Shown: positions 6,072 through 15,034 of the stretch, one piece after another
Numbering within the stretch: the stretch's first letter is position 1
How the letters are laid out: each line of letters opens with the position of its first letter
Source: Pseudarthrobacter sp. ATCC 49987
GTDB lineage: Bacteria; Actinomycetota; Actinomycetes; Actinomycetales; Micrococcaceae
Length of the DNA stretch: 64,000 nucleotides
Direction: 5' to 3'
Assembly (NCBI RefSeq): GCF_009928425.1
Contig: NZ_JAABNS010000001.1
Coordinates: forward strand, 1,488,001-1,552,000
Made by a program: the position numbers and the translations under genes
The notes under the pieces: generated by a model
Told to the model about the DNA's origin: nothing
Databases searched by the model: none
Seen by the model: only the letters and a program-made list of their open reading frames with translations

Positions 6072-8489
6072 CTAGTAGGAAGAAACTTCGCGGCCCGCCA
6101 CGCGTCGGGAGAGGAAGTCCTCAACCACTGCGGCGAACTCATCAGGACGTTCGATCTGCGGCATGTGTCCCGTCTTCGCAAAGACGTGCGCCTCGGCCCG
6201 TGGCAGCGCCGCGGCCGCCGCCGCCAAATGGCTGAACGGGAGGACGTGGTCGTGGTCGCCCCACACCACGAACATTGGAATGCCCGACTTCGCCAACGCC
6301 TCGACGAGGGCCGTCCGCCATTCAGCCCTGATGCCGGAGATCGTTCCCAGATCGCGGGCGATATCTTCGACGCTTTGGCGGTGTGCGGGCCGCTGCGACA
6401 GGGCAAAAGCATGCTCGACGCGGGCCTCGGTCACCAGCGCCTTGTCGTAAAAGATCGACTCGACCGTTCGGCGGGAGGCCGCCCGAGCGGGACGCATGAG
6501 CAGTGCCGCGAGCGGCCTCACCGTCAGCAGGCGCAGCACCAGCGCAACCTCCTGGCCGAACCCGGCGCTGTCGGCAAGAACAAGGGCCGAAACGCGGTCC
6601 GGATGGTCGGCCGCGAACTTCATGGCGACGGCGCCGCCGAGCGAGTTGCCCATCACGGGAAGCGGCCCCTGCACCCCAACGGCGTCGAGGAAGGCGGGCA
6701 AGGCACCGGCGAGCTTCGCCAATGTCGCGGGCCCGGAGAGCCGTTCCGAGTACGCGAAGCCGGGCAGGTCCACGCTGATGACGGTATGGCGTGCCGAGAG
6801 CCGGTCGTGCTGCTCGGTCCAGTCTTCGAGGCTCTGGCCGATTCCGTGCAGGAGCAGCACCGGGTCCCCGGTACCGGTTTTCCGGTAGCGCAAACGCGTG
6901 CCCCCGGCGTCGACATATCCGGCTCCGGGGAGCTCAAGCGGACCCGGCGCCGCCGTGTCTCCCCGCCCGGATGCCCGCCCGAACGCCCGCACCTGCTGCC
7001 CGCGCCGGCCGAACCGCACGTGGCCGGTCAGTTTGCCGGCCCTGAGCAGGGCGAAATCGCGCAGGTAGTTCTGGTGCAGCCGCCAGGGCGAGTCGGCGCC
7101 CTGCCGGGGAAGGCGGCCGGCGTCGCGCAGGATGTAGCCGGCCTTCAGGTCGATCAGGGACGTCAGTTCAGCGTCCGCGACGCCGGCCGGTGCTGTGGGT
7201 GCCACCCATTGCAGGTTCCTGCGGTCGAGGTGCTTCAGCAGCCGGCAGATGTAGCCTGCGACGAGATCCGCCTTCAAGGTCCAGGACGCGTTGGTGTAGC
7301 CGATAGTGAGCGCAAAGTTGGGTACGCCCTCGAGCATCATCCCCTTGTAGGTCAGGGTCCTGCCGACGTCCACGGGCTCGCCGTCGACCGTCAGGGCCAT
7401 GCCGCCAATCACCAGCAGGTTCAGTCCCGTCGCCGTGACAATCACGTCGGCCGGAATGGATTCCCCCGACACCAGGTCAATCCCGTGCGGGGTGATCCGC
7501 GAGATCCTGTCGGTCACGATGTCGGCGGTGCCTGCGCTGATCGCACGGTAGAGGTCGCCATTGGGGATCGCGCAGAGCCGCTGGTCCCACGGCTCATAGG
7601 ACGGTGCCAAGTGTGTATCGACCGCAAAACCCGCCGGCAGCTTGGCGATGGCTGACTTGCGGAGGATTGCCTTCATCGTTTCCGGCCGCCGCCGGCTCAG
7701 CTGGTAGGTGAACATCGAAAAGAGAATGTTCTTGGCCCGGACGACGTCGTACGCCAGCTGCGCCGGCAGCTTGCCCCGGAGGCGGTCGGCCAGGTGGTCC
7801 CGGGACGGGACGGGCGCGATGTAGGTGGGGGAGCGCTGGAGCATGGTGACTTTGGCGGCCGACCTCGCCATCGACGGCACGAGCGTCACCGCCGTGGCCC
7901 CGCTGCCGATGATCACCACCTGTTTGCCGTCGTAGTCGAGGTCAGCGGGCCAGTGCTGCGGGTGGACGATCGACCCGGCGAAGGTGTCGGCCCCCTCAAT
8001 CGCCGGGGTAAAGCCCTCGTCATAGCGGTAATAGCCCGAGCAGACGGACAGGAACGAGCAGGTAAAAGTGACTGTCACCGCGGTCGACGCCGGACCGTCG
8101 TTCCGATATTCGGCGTCGGACGTGCGGGTGGCTGTGACCGTCCACAACGCGGTGGCGCTGGACCACTCGGCCGCGACGACGCGGTGGTTGAGCCGGATTC
8201 GCGAGGCGAGGCCCTCGTCGGCGACCGTCGCCTGGATGTAGTCGCGGATCGAATCGCCGTCGGCGATGGCTTTGGCGCCGGCCCAGGGCCGGAAGGAATA
8301 GCCCAGCGTGTACATGTCGCTATCGGAGCGGATGCCCGGATACCGGAAGAGGTCCCAGGTGCCGCCCACGGCGCCGCGGGACTCCAGGATCGTGAAGGTC
8401 TTCCCGGGCACGTCGCGTTTGAGCCGGCTGGCGAAACCTATCCCGCTCAGCCCGGCGCCAACAATCAACACATCCACGTGTTCGCTCAT
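6072..8489 (-). CDS. ethA: EthA-like Baeyer-Villiger monooxygenase fused to an alpha/beta hydrolase
   Basis: A single 805-aa polypeptide joins two enzymes. Residues 1 to ~500 are an EthA-type flavin monooxygenase: FAD-binding GAGLSG (11-16), GGTWDLFRYPGIRSDSDMY, the Baeyer-Villiger fingerprint FAGSIVHPQHWP (170-181) and NADPH-binding GSGATA (195-200). After a Gly/Ala/Arg-rich linker, residues ~523-795 are a complete alpha/beta hydrolase with LLLHGIG (oxyanion region), nucleophile Ser616 in GNSLGG, acid Asp745 or Asp747 in GDHDHVLP and His775 in KTGHMPQ. The expected chemistry is ketone to ester, then ester to alcohol plus acid (inference). Mycobacterium tuberculosis EthA is a stand-alone enzyme of about 490 aa. 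ATG 8489 is chosen; a TTG lies one codon upstream. No ribosome-binding site is obvious, so the mRNA may be leaderless. It is divergent from an EthR-like repressor. Confidence 0.92.
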   Translation of the reverse strand: MSEHVDVLIVGAGLSGIGFASRLKRDVPGKTFTILESRGAVGGTWDLFRYPGIRSDSDMYTLGYSFRPWAGAKAIADGDSIRDYIQATVADEGLASRIRLNHRVVAAEWSSATALWTVTATRTSDAEYRNDGPASTAVTVTFTCSFLSVCSGYYRYDEGFTPAIEGADTFAGSIVHPQHWPADLDYDGKQVVIIGSGATAVTLVPSMARSAAKVTMLQRSPTYIAPVPSRDHLADRLRGKLPAQLAYDVVRAKNILFSMFTYQLSRRRPETMKAILRKSAIAKLPAGFAVDTHLAPSYEPWDQRLCAIPNGDLYRAISAGTADIVTDRISRITPHGIDLVSGESIPADVIVTATGLNLLVIGGMALTVDGEPVDVGRTLTYKGMMLEGVPNFALTIGYTNASWTLKADLVAGYICRLLKHLDRRNLQWVAPTAPAGVADAELTSLIDLKAGYILRDAGRLPRQGADSPWRLHQNYLRDFALLRAGKLTGHVRFGRRGQQVRAFGRASGRGDTAAPGPLELPGAGYVDAGGTRLRYRKTGTGDPVLLLHGIGQSLEDWTEQHDRLSARHTVISVDLPGFAYSERLSGPATLAKLAGALPAFLDAVGVQGPLPVMGNSLGGAVAMKFAADHPDRVSALVLADSAGFGQEVALVLRLLTVRPLAALLMRPARAASRRTVESIFYDKALVTEARVEHAFALSQRPAHRQSVEDIARDLGTISGIRAEWRTALVEALAKSGIPMFVVWGDHDHVLPFSHLAAAAAALPRAEAHVFAKTGHMPQIERPDEFAAVVEDFLSRRVAGREVSSY

Positions 8490-8501
8490 CAAGCCAAGCT
8501 A

Positions 8502-8536
8502 TCGACTTGGAGTTGACATAGTCAACACGGTGTCGA
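8502..8536. promoter_or_regulatory. Nested palindromic operator between the ethA-like and ethR-like genes
   Basis: An inner perfect repeat GTTGAC-ATA-GTCAAC (8512-8526) is flanked symmetrically, five bases out on each side, by TCGAC (8502-8506) and GTCGA (8532-8536). All four half-sites share one dyad centre at 8519. The 35-bp element fills half of the 69-bp divergent spacer, 13 bp from the monooxygenase ATG. EthR of M. tuberculosis binds cooperatively over a long operator in the same genomic position; this element is a good candidate for equivalent multi-dimer binding (inference). Confidence 0.75.
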
Positions 8537-8558
8537 GAACTAGGGCTAGGATGGGCGC

Positions 8559-9191
8559 ATGGTTCAACGAGGACGACGCACCACACGGGTCTCGGGGGAT
8601 GAGCGCCAGGACGCCATCCTCGTCACGGCCGAGGCGCTGCTCGCCGAGCGGGGATTCGATGACATCTCGATCGAGGATCTGGCCCGTGGGGCCGGTATCT
8701 CCCGCCCCACCTTCTACTTCTACTTCGCGTCCAAAGACGAGGTGCTGCTGGCCCTGCTGGACCGTGTGATCACCGAGGTGGAACACCGGGTCGGCGGGCT
8801 TCCGCGGGATTTCGAGAGTGATCCCACTGGAGCATGGACCCGTTCCATTGGCATGTTTGTCGAGGTGTTTGTGGCCCACCGCGGCGTCGCCACCGCGGCA
8901 ATCGCGGCGCGCTCCCGCAATGATGAGGTGCGGGTGCTGTGGTCGAAGTCGATGCAGTCCTGGGCCGATTTCTCGACCGATGTGATCCTGTCCGAACAAG
9001 CCCGCGGCGCCGCGCCCGGGGGCATCGACGCCCACGACCTCGCCGTAAGCCTCAACCTGATGAACGAGCGGGTGATCACCGCCGTCCTGAACAAGGAGAG
9101 CCCCGCCATCGCGGAGTCCCGCGCCCTGGACGTGTTATCCACCATTTGGATCCGCAGTATTTACGGGTCCGTTAACCCCGCCCGCGCGTAA
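8559..9191 (+). CDS. ethR: EthR-like TetR-family repressor
   Basis: The 210-aa protein has a TetR HTH at about 18-65 with IEDLARGAGISRPTFYFYF as recognition region. The ligand-binding half closely follows M. tuberculosis EthR, including LLALLDRVI, RGAAPGGIDAHDLA and LNLMNER, and ends IWIRSIYG. EthR represses ethA and is relieved by hydrophobic ligands; the divergent gene here is an EthA-type enzyme, so the regulatory pair is conserved. AGGA about 7 bp upstream of ATG 8559 supports the start. It probably also represses itself through the shared operator. Confidence 0.92.
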   Translation: MVQRGRRTTRVSGDERQDAILVTAEALLAERGFDDISIEDLARGAGISRPTFYFYFASKDEVLLALLDRVITEVEHRVGGLPRDFESDPTGAWTRSIGMFVEVFVAHRGVATAAIAARSRNDEVRVLWSKSMQSWADFSTDVILSEQARGAAPGGIDAHDLAVSLNLMNERVITAVLNKESPAIAESRALDVLSTIWIRSIYGSVNPARA

Positions 9192-9217
9192 TGCCGGCGT
9201 CGAAAGGAAGAAACCAG

Positions 9218-10072
9218 ATGCCCGAAATCAAGACGCTGACTGTGCTCGGTACTGGAGTGCTCGGTTCGCAGATCGCCTATCAGGCCGCATTCCACGGATT
9301 CGCCGTTACGGCCTATGACCTTGACGGCCAGGCCATCGAAAAGGCCCGCGCCCGTTTCGCGCAGCTCGCCGGCATCTACCGGACGCAGGTGGCCGGCGCC
9401 AAGGACGGCCAGGCCGAGGCAGCGCTTGCAAATCTGCGCCTCACCACTGACCTCGGGACCGCCGTCGCCGACGCGGACCTCGTGATCGAGGCCGTTCCCG
9501 AACTGCTCGAGCTCAAGCGGGACATGTACCGCAAGCTCGCGGAACTGGCCCCTGCCAAGACCATCTTCGCCACCAACTCCTCGACCCTGCTGCCCAGCAA
9601 TCTCAAGGATGCCACCGGCCGCCCCGACCGTTTCCTCGCCATCCATTACGCCAACAACATCTGGGCGCAGAACATTGCCGAGGTGATGGGCACAAATGAT
9701 ACCGACCCCGCGGTGTTCGACGCCGTCGTCGGGTTCGCCCGAAACAGCGGGCTGGAGCCGATCGAGATCAGGAAGGAGAAAGCCGGCTATGTGCTGAATT
9801 CGCTGCTGGTTCCGCTCCTGAATGCCGCCGCGGGCCTGCTGCTTCAGGGCATCGCCAGCCCGGAAACGATCGACAAGACGTGGCGCATCGCCACCGGGGC
9901 GCCCACGGGACCGTTCCAGATCTACGACGTCGTTGGCCTCGGTACCGCCTACAACATCGCCGCGTCCTCACCGGATGTCGGGTCTCAAGCCTTCGCGCAG
10001 TACCTGAAGGAGAACTACATTGACCACGGGAAGCTCGGAGTCTCCACCGGCGAAGGCTTGTACACGTACTGA
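9218..10072 (+). CDS. 3-hydroxyacyl-CoA dehydrogenase family protein
   Basis: The 284-aa protein has the NAD-binding Rossmann motif VLGTGVLGSQIAYQAAFHGF near the N-terminus, IEAVPE and ATNSSTLLPSNL (the Ser of the catalytic region), HYANNIWAQNIAEV with the family His (HFxNP in the classic family, altered here), and a C-terminal dimerisation half. It catalyses NAD-dependent oxidation of L-3-hydroxyacyl-CoA, or of a related 3-hydroxy acid, in the cytosol. The HYANN motif deviates from the HFFNP typical of beta-oxidation enzymes, so substrates may differ. GAAAGGAAG eight bases before ATG 9218 decides the start. It follows the ethR-like gene by 26 bp and is probably cotranscribed with it, suggesting a role in handling products of the monooxygenase route (inference). 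Confidence 0.85.
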   Translation: MPEIKTLTVLGTGVLGSQIAYQAAFHGFAVTAYDLDGQAIEKARARFAQLAGIYRTQVAGAKDGQAEAALANLRLTTDLGTAVADADLVIEAVPELLELKRDMYRKLAELAPAKTIFATNSSTLLPSNLKDATGRPDRFLAIHYANNIWAQNIAEVMGTNDTDPAVFDAVVGFARNSGLEPIEIRKEKAGYVLNSLLVPLLNAAAGLLLQGIASPETIDKTWRIATGAPTGPFQIYDVVGLGTAYNIAASSPDVGSQAFAQYLKENYIDHGKLGVSTGEGLYTY

Positions 10073-10099
10073 GTCCGCCCGGCGCCTCACGCGGCGCAG

Positions 10100-10948
10100 T
10101 CAACGCTCGTGGCTGGTTTCCAGGACCGTGACGTCCAGGGGCATGCGGTTGGCACGGCGGAGTCGTCCGGCCAGCAGGTTGCGCACGCCGCGGGTCACCA
10201 TGGTCGTCCTGGTCAGATCCCGGTACTCGGCGGCGTCGGAGGTGACCAGATCCAGCAGGGGGCGCGCGGCGTCGTCCGGGCCCTGCCCCCACAGCCCGAC
10301 GACCACCTGCAGCCCACCCAGCCGATGCTCGTACCCGGGCTGGGACGTGACATGCCCCAGCATGTCCGTCGTCACCAGGCCCGGGTTCATGCCATGCACC
10401 CGGACACCCGTGCTCCCGGTCTCCCGCCGCAACGTCTCCGTGAACTGGCGGACCCACCGCTTGCTCGACGCATACGCGTTTTGCAGGGCCACCGGCCCCT
10501 GGTCGCCCTGGCCGTACACGTTGACGAGGTCGCCGTGGCCCTGACCGAGGAACACCGGCAGCGCAACCCGCGACCCGTGGAACGTGCCCAGGATGTTGGT
10601 GCGCACCACGCGCGTGAAATCGTCCACCGGGGTTGACGCCGGGGGCCCGTAGACGCCGGAAGTTCCGGCGTTGTTGACCCAGATGTCGAGGGTCCCGCGG
10701 CTGAGCGCCTCATCGCGCAGGGCCTCGACGTCGGCCAGCTCACCGGTGTCACACCGCCGTCCGGACGCGGCGATCCCCTCTGCGAGGAGGCGTTCGACGG
10801 CGGCAGCGACGTCGACGTTCGACCTGGCCGCCAGCACCACCGTCGCTCCCTGATGTCCCAGCAGCCGGGCCATGGCAAACCCCAGGCCGCGCGTCGAGCC
10901 AGTCACGACGGCCACCCGACCGCGAAGGACGTGCCGTTGCGAACTCAT
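10100..10948 (-). CDS. Short-chain dehydrogenase/reductase (SDR)
   Basis: The 282-aa protein is a classical SDR: cofactor motif TGSTRGLGFAMARLL at ~16-30, RCDTGELADVEAL, NNAGTSG near residue 92, and the catalytic pair in NAYASSK. The Ser expected before the Tyr is replaced by a VNVYGQGDQ segment (usual form VNxSS), so the catalytic Ser may be missing or shifted. It probably acts as an NAD(P)-dependent alcohol/ketone oxidoreductase in the cytosol. It converges with the 3-hydroxyacyl-CoA dehydrogenase gene, 27 bp apart. A role in the same catabolic neighbourhood is possible but not shown. Confidence 0.85.
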   Translation of the reverse strand: MSSQRHVLRGRVAVVTGSTRGLGFAMARLLGHQGATVVLAARSNVDVAAAVERLLAEGIAASGRRCDTGELADVEALRDEALSRGTLDIWVNNAGTSGVYGPPASTPVDDFTRVVRTNILGTFHGSRVALPVFLGQGHGDLVNVYGQGDQGPVALQNAYASSKRWVRQFTETLRRETGSTGVRVHGMNPGLVTTDMLGHVTSQPGYEHRLGGLQVVVGLWGQGPDDAARPLLDLVTSDAAEYRDLTRTTMVTRGVRNLLAGRLRRANRMPLDVTVLETSHER

Positions 10949-11160
10949 GGTTCTCTCATACGCGCAGCGGCCGGGGAGAGCAAGAGCGAACCTGGAGTCT
11001 GGTGGCGGGGACCGCCGGTGCGGGGAGGATGGCGGACTGACGAAGTGGTTCTGACCGCCTGACCAAACTCAAGTGGCGTGCGCCAACAGAACTCAGTGCC
11101 CGTCGGCCGTATGCTGTGACGGCAACCATCACGAGCGCCACGGAAAAACCAGGGGGACCC

Positions 11161-11505
11161 ATGTCGACCAGCCAGTACGGACCACAAAACGCCTATCGGA
11201 ACCAGGATCTGCAGCCAGTGACGATGGGGCAGCTGAGCTGGTATATGGAGGGCATGCGGCACGCCCGGCTGGCCACGATTTTTGGCATCCTGTCGATCTT
11301 CAGCCTGGGGGCCTTGTTTGGGCCGCTGGCCATCGCCCGGGCGAAGAAGGCTGAGGCTTTCGGGGTGCCTGCGCCGGAAGGGCGGGTGCTCGGCTGGGTG
11401 GGGATTGGCTTGTTCATCCTGTGGGTGGTGTTCTTCATCGCCTACCTGGCGCTGATCATCACCCTCATCGGGAGCCTCCCGGACTCGGGCCGGACGGCCG
11501 CGTAG
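11161..11505 (+). CDS. Small membrane protein with two transmembrane segments (DUF4190-like)
   Basis: This 114-aa protein has a polar N-terminus rich in Gln/Tyr/Asn and two hydrophobic segments (LATIFGILSIFSLGALFGPLA, and GWVGIGLFILWVVFFIAYLA), joined by a short basic loop IARAKKAEAFG. The layout resembles DUF4190-type small membrane proteins of actinobacteria. ATG 11161 is preceded by AGGGGGA four bases upstream, better than the upstream ATG at 11116. Function unknown. It converges on the PBP gene. Confidence 0.7.
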   Translation: MSTSQYGPQNAYRNQDLQPVTMGQLSWYMEGMRHARLATIFGILSIFSLGALFGPLAIARAKKAEAFGVPAPEGRVLGWVGIGLFILWVVFFIAYLALIITLIGSLPDSGRTAA

Positions 11506-11520
11506 ACGGACCGGGCATGA

Positions 11521-13674
11521 CTACTCATTGTGATCAGGTTTCTTGGTCATGGACTCCGGCGGGGGCGGGAATTCCGCGGCGGGATAAAGCCCGGCGACCT
11601 GCAGCATGTAGTTGGCCCACTGCGGGCCGGCAAGCATGTAGCCGTCGATGCTCTTGTAGAACTTGCCGTTGACGGTGACGTTCTGGCCTGGCCGTTTCTG
11701 GCCTTCCAGGGCGTCGCCGAAGAACGACGCCGTGGAAATTCCGGACGTGTAGCCAACCACCCAGGTGGCGCCGTTGGTGTTGGACGTGCCCGTCTTGGCC
11801 GCGACCGGGAAGCTGCTGTGGACTTTGGGCTTGATGTAGACGCCGGACCCCTTTTTCAGCACGTCCTGCAGGACGGAGTTTACCCCCCGGGCAACGCTGG
11901 GCTTGATGGCATCGCGGCAGGACTTGGTCTCCGCCGGAAGGTTCTTCCCCGCCGCGTCGGTCACTTCCACAATGGCGACCGGCTCGCAGTACGTGCCGTC
12001 GTTGGCGAAGGTGGCAAATGCGTTGGCCAGAATGAGCGGCGCGACGCCAATCGCCCCCAGCAGGTTGCCCAGCTGATGCATGTTGACCTGTGCGTTATCC
12101 AGGCCGCTGTGGAGTCCCACGGCGTCCACCGTCTTCTGGATGCCGCAGAAATCCAGCTGGGCAGCCTCCGCGAAGGTGGCGGTGTTGATGGAGTTATAGA
12201 CCCCGTAGTCGACGCGCATGCGGCGGTAGTAGCCGGCGTCGTTGTTCTGCAGGTCGTCCGCCGCGCCGCGGTTCCTCTCCTTCGTGTTGTAGGCGCCCAG
12301 GACCTTTCCGCAGCTGGATTTCCACTTGAAATCGAGTGGATACGACCGCCGGGAGGCATCCACCGTCTCGGCCAGCGACTTGCCCTCCCTGAGCCATTCC
12401 GCCAGGGTGAACGGTTTCATGGTGGACCCGGGTTGGAACCCGCCGGCGCCGTTCAGGTCATTGCCCTTGGAGTCTTTCGAATCGACATTGAAGTTCAGCT
12501 GGGTATCGAACTTCCCGGGTTCGGGGAGGAAAACCGTGTTTTGCGCCATGGCCAGAATCTTCCCCGTCCCCGGCCCGATGGAGACCAGCGACGCGCCCCA
12601 CTTGTCCGGGTTGGCCCCGGCCGTGGCATCGACCTGTTCCTGCGCCGCCGCCTGCAGCCGGCTGTCCAGCGTGGTGGTGATCGTCAGGCCGCCGCGGTAC
12701 AGCTTCCGCACCCGGGCGGCGAGGTCGACGCCGTAGGCCGGGTTGTTCAGGATCAGGTGTGACACGTAGTCGCAAAAGTACGGCGCCATTTCGGCGCCGG
12801 CACAGCCCTGCTTCCCCGGCGTGACGGCGAGTTCCACCCCGGTGGCGACGGCGGCGTCGTAGTCAGTGCGGGAGATCCGGCCGAGGGTGAGCATGGCGTC
12901 GAGGACCTGGTTGCGCCGCTGGATGGCGTTGTCGGGATGGACAACCGGGTTGTAGAAGCTGGGGCTTTTCACCAGGCCGGCGAGGAGGGCGGCCTGCGGC
13001 AGTGTCAGGCTCTTGGCAGGGGTGCTGAAGAAGTAGCGCGACGCGGCCTCAATGCCGTAGGCATCCCGGCTGAAAAACACGATGTTGAGGTAGCCCTCAA
13101 GGATCTGGTCCTTGGTGTACTTCTTCTCCAGTTCGATCGCGAGCCGCATTTCGCGGACCTTGTCGGCAATGCTCTTCTGCCCATTGAGGACAATCCGATC
13201 GCCCTTGTCCGCGGACATCAGTGACTCGTTGAGGACGTTGGTGACGTACTGCTGGGTCAGGGTGGAGGCGCCCTGCCGGCCGCCGCTGGTCAGGTTCGAC
13301 GCCAGGGCGCGCAGGATTCCCTGTCCGTCGACACCCCCGTGTTCGTAGAAGCGCCGGTCCTCGATGGCGACAATTGCGTCCTTGATGTACGGCGACATCT
13401 GGTCGAGCCCGACCTTCACCCGGTTCTCCGCGTAGAAGGTGGCGATCGTCTTGCCGTCCGCGGTGAGGACCGTGGTGGACTGCGACGGCGCATCGACCGT
13501 CAGTTCCGCGGGCAGGTTGTTGAACATCGTGACCGATTCCCTCAGGGCAACGCCGGCCCCGGCGACGGCGGGGACCAGGAGGCTGGCGGCCAGTACGCCG
13601 CAGAGTGCGCTCACCGTGAAGTATCCGAGCACTCTTCGGAGGGCCGCGCCCAGTTTGGATCCGGTTCGTCCCAT
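11521..13674 (-). CDS. Class A penicillin-binding protein (GT51 transglycosylase + transpeptidase)
   Basis: This 717-aa bifunctional peptidoglycan synthase has a short cytoplasmic start and one membrane anchor at about 17-42. The GT51 glycosyltransferase domain has catalytic Glu105 in AIEDRRFYEHGGVD and GASTLTQQ. The penicillin-binding transpeptidase domain has nucleophile Ser417 in GSTMK, SIN at 495-497 and KTGTSN near 625. A Pro-rich tail follows (EFPPPPESMTKKPDHNE) without PASTA domains. It polymerises lipid II and cross-links strands on the outer face of the membrane. Length is typical of actinobacterial PBP1-type proteins. It is monocistronic. Confidence 0.95.
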   Translation of the reverse strand: MGRTGSKLGAALRRVLGYFTVSALCGVLAASLLVPAVAGAGVALRESVTMFNNLPAELTVDAPSQSTTVLTADGKTIATFYAENRVKVGLDQMSPYIKDAIVAIEDRRFYEHGGVDGQGILRALASNLTSGGRQGASTLTQQYVTNVLNESLMSADKGDRIVLNGQKSIADKVREMRLAIELEKKYTKDQILEGYLNIVFFSRDAYGIEAASRYFFSTPAKSLTLPQAALLAGLVKSPSFYNPVVHPDNAIQRRNQVLDAMLTLGRISRTDYDAAVATGVELAVTPGKQGCAGAEMAPYFCDYVSHLILNNPAYGVDLAARVRKLYRGGLTITTTLDSRLQAAAQEQVDATAGANPDKWGASLVSIGPGTGKILAMAQNTVFLPEPGKFDTQLNFNVDSKDSKGNDLNGAGGFQPGSTMKPFTLAEWLREGKSLAETVDASRRSYPLDFKWKSSCGKVLGAYNTKERNRGAADDLQNNDAGYYRRMRVDYGVYNSINTATFAEAAQLDFCGIQKTVDAVGLHSGLDNAQVNMHQLGNLLGAIGVAPLILANAFATFANDGTYCEPVAIVEVTDAAGKNLPAETKSCRDAIKPSVARGVNSVLQDVLKKGSGVYIKPKVHSSFPVAAKTGTSNTNGATWVVGYTSGISTASFFGDALEGQKRPGQNVTVNGKFYKSIDGYMLAGPQWANYMLQVAGLYPAAEFPPPPESMTKKPDHNE

Positions 13675-14056
13675 GCGCTGACCATAGGGGAGTCATGTCA
13701 GCTGGCGCCTCACCCGAACCGGATGGTCCGGGAGTCAGCTACGCGGTAGGTGTTGAGTGTCGCACGTGGGCGTAGTAGCGTGACGGAACCTGTCAACATT
13801 CATCACACAAACTCGGGAGTGATTATGGAATATGTGACACGTGGCTGGTGGCCGTCACAGCGGCCCTGGCATCGGGCGTGATCTCGGCATGACCAGCTCC
13901 GAAGCCATAACGGCACTGCGTGCGGCGCCGAGGCCATGAAACGCGCCGGGGAGTGTCAAGTGCCGGGATCCACACAGCCGGGGGAGCGGCCTATCTCGTG
14001 GTGCTGCATCCATGCAAACATGGGGGCACACCGAAAAGGCAGAGTGAGGAGACCCG
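13675..14056. other. 382-bp intergenic interval without a convincing gene
   Basis: The interval separates the divergent PBP and DinB genes and must hold both promoters. Reading both strands gives only short frames with no family resemblance; an 18-codon frame from ATG 13825 ends quickly. No recognised riboswitch, repeat or strong terminator was seen. Confidence 0.5.
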
Positions 14057-14569
14057 ATGAAATCCAACGACCTGCTGCTGGACGCCTTCGGCCGGATCCG
14101 CGACACCGTGGCCGCCACTCTTGACGGGGTCGACGGCGAAACCCTGATCCGTCGGCCCGCGGGCAACGGGAACTCGATGGCGTGGCTGATCTGGCATCTC
14201 GCCCGGGTGGAGGACGCGCAGCTCGCCTCCGCCGCCGGCCTGGAACAGGTCTGGACATCGCAGGGATTCGCGGGCCGTTTCAATCTGCCGTTGGCCGAAC
14301 GCGACACCGGCTACGGCCATTCAACAGAGAAGGTGGACGCTGTGAAGGCCCCGCCGGAGCTGCTGCTCGAGTACTACGAGGCCGTTCACCGGCAGACCGT
14401 AGAGTTCCTGGAAACCCTCGTCGACGCGGACTTTGACCGCATCGTCGACACCCGCTGGGATCCACCCGTCACGCTCGGCGTGCGGCTGGTCAGCACCATC
14501 GCCGACTGCCTCCAGCACGTGGGTCAGGCCGCCTACGCCAGGGGCCTCAACCCCGCCCGCGCAGTCTAG
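14057..14569 (+). CDS. DinB-superfamily protein (DUF664)
   Basis: The 170-aa protein fits the DinB/DUF664 four-helix bundle: NSMAWLIWHLARVEDAQ supplies the first metal His, the second helix lies near EYYEAVHRQTVEFLETL, and DCLQHVGQAAYARGL supplies the C-terminal His. Members bind one metal; many actinobacterial ones are mycothiol- or bacillithiol-dependent S-transferases or are uncharacterised. The presence of mycothiol genes elsewhere in the window fits (inference). GAGGAGA about 6 bp before ATG 14057 supports the start. Confidence 0.85.
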   Translation: MKSNDLLLDAFGRIRDTVAATLDGVDGETLIRRPAGNGNSMAWLIWHLARVEDAQLASAAGLEQVWTSQGFAGRFNLPLAERDTGYGHSTEKVDAVKAPPELLLEYYEAVHRQTVEFLETLVDADFDRIVDTRWDPPVTLGVRLVSTIADCLQHVGQAAYARGLNPARAV

Positions 14570-14617
14570 GACGCGCCGGTGCCTTCAGCGCCGGTATTTT
14601 GGGTGCCGGCGTCGGCG

Positions 14618-15034
14618 TTAATGGCCGCGGCAACCAGCCGGTCGAAACTCGCGGTCCCGCTCTCCGGGCTCCGCCGTGAATACCGCAAACCATTTCTCCG
14701 GGGCATTCCTCTCCACCGAGGCAACCCGTTCCACGTGCAGGTTCAGCCCGGGGACCCCGCTCACGACGAGCGGCAGCCGCTCGCCCGTCTTGACCATGCG
14801 CCGAAATTCCTTGACCGACAATTGGTCGTCAAGTGTGTTGGTCACCTCGGCGATAGTGTCGTTAACCCTTTTGGTCAGGCCCCGCATAAAAGCTCGCTGA
14901 TCCGAGACAGTGGGAACCGTAAGAATGGCCGGAAACACGACCATAAACAGTGCCACAGCACTCAAACTTCTGAGGCCGGACATAAAGATCATCAGAAACA
15001 GGCAGAGAATCAACCCCAGGACACTCAGGATCAC
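14618..15034 (-). CDS. Small membrane protein, translationally coupled to the upstream gene
   Basis: The predicted 138-aa protein has two hydrophobic segments (LGLILCLFLMIFMSGL and AVALFMVVFPAILTVP) and a soluble C-terminus (about residues 48-138, with LDDQLSVKEFRRMVKTGERL). No family recognised. The frame could begin at GTG 15034, whose bases overlap the TGA of the upstream gene as GTGA, a typical coupling; GTG 15046 is an alternative. It may equally be the C-terminal half of one gene split by a frameshift, since the upstream product stops just as the membrane segment begins. Confidence 0.55.
   Translation of the reverse strand: MILSVLGLILCLFLMIFMSGLRSLSAVALFMVVFPAILTVPTVSDQRAFMRGLTKRVNDTIAEVTNTLDDQLSVKEFRRMVKTGERLPLVVSGVPGLNLHVERVASVERNAPEKWFAVFTAEPGERDREFRPAGCRGH

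Noticed and set aside
5760..7655. Long frame of 631 codons on the plus strand
   Set aside because: It is an antisense shadow of the AlkD-like and monooxygenase/hydrolase genes, with no recognisable motif.
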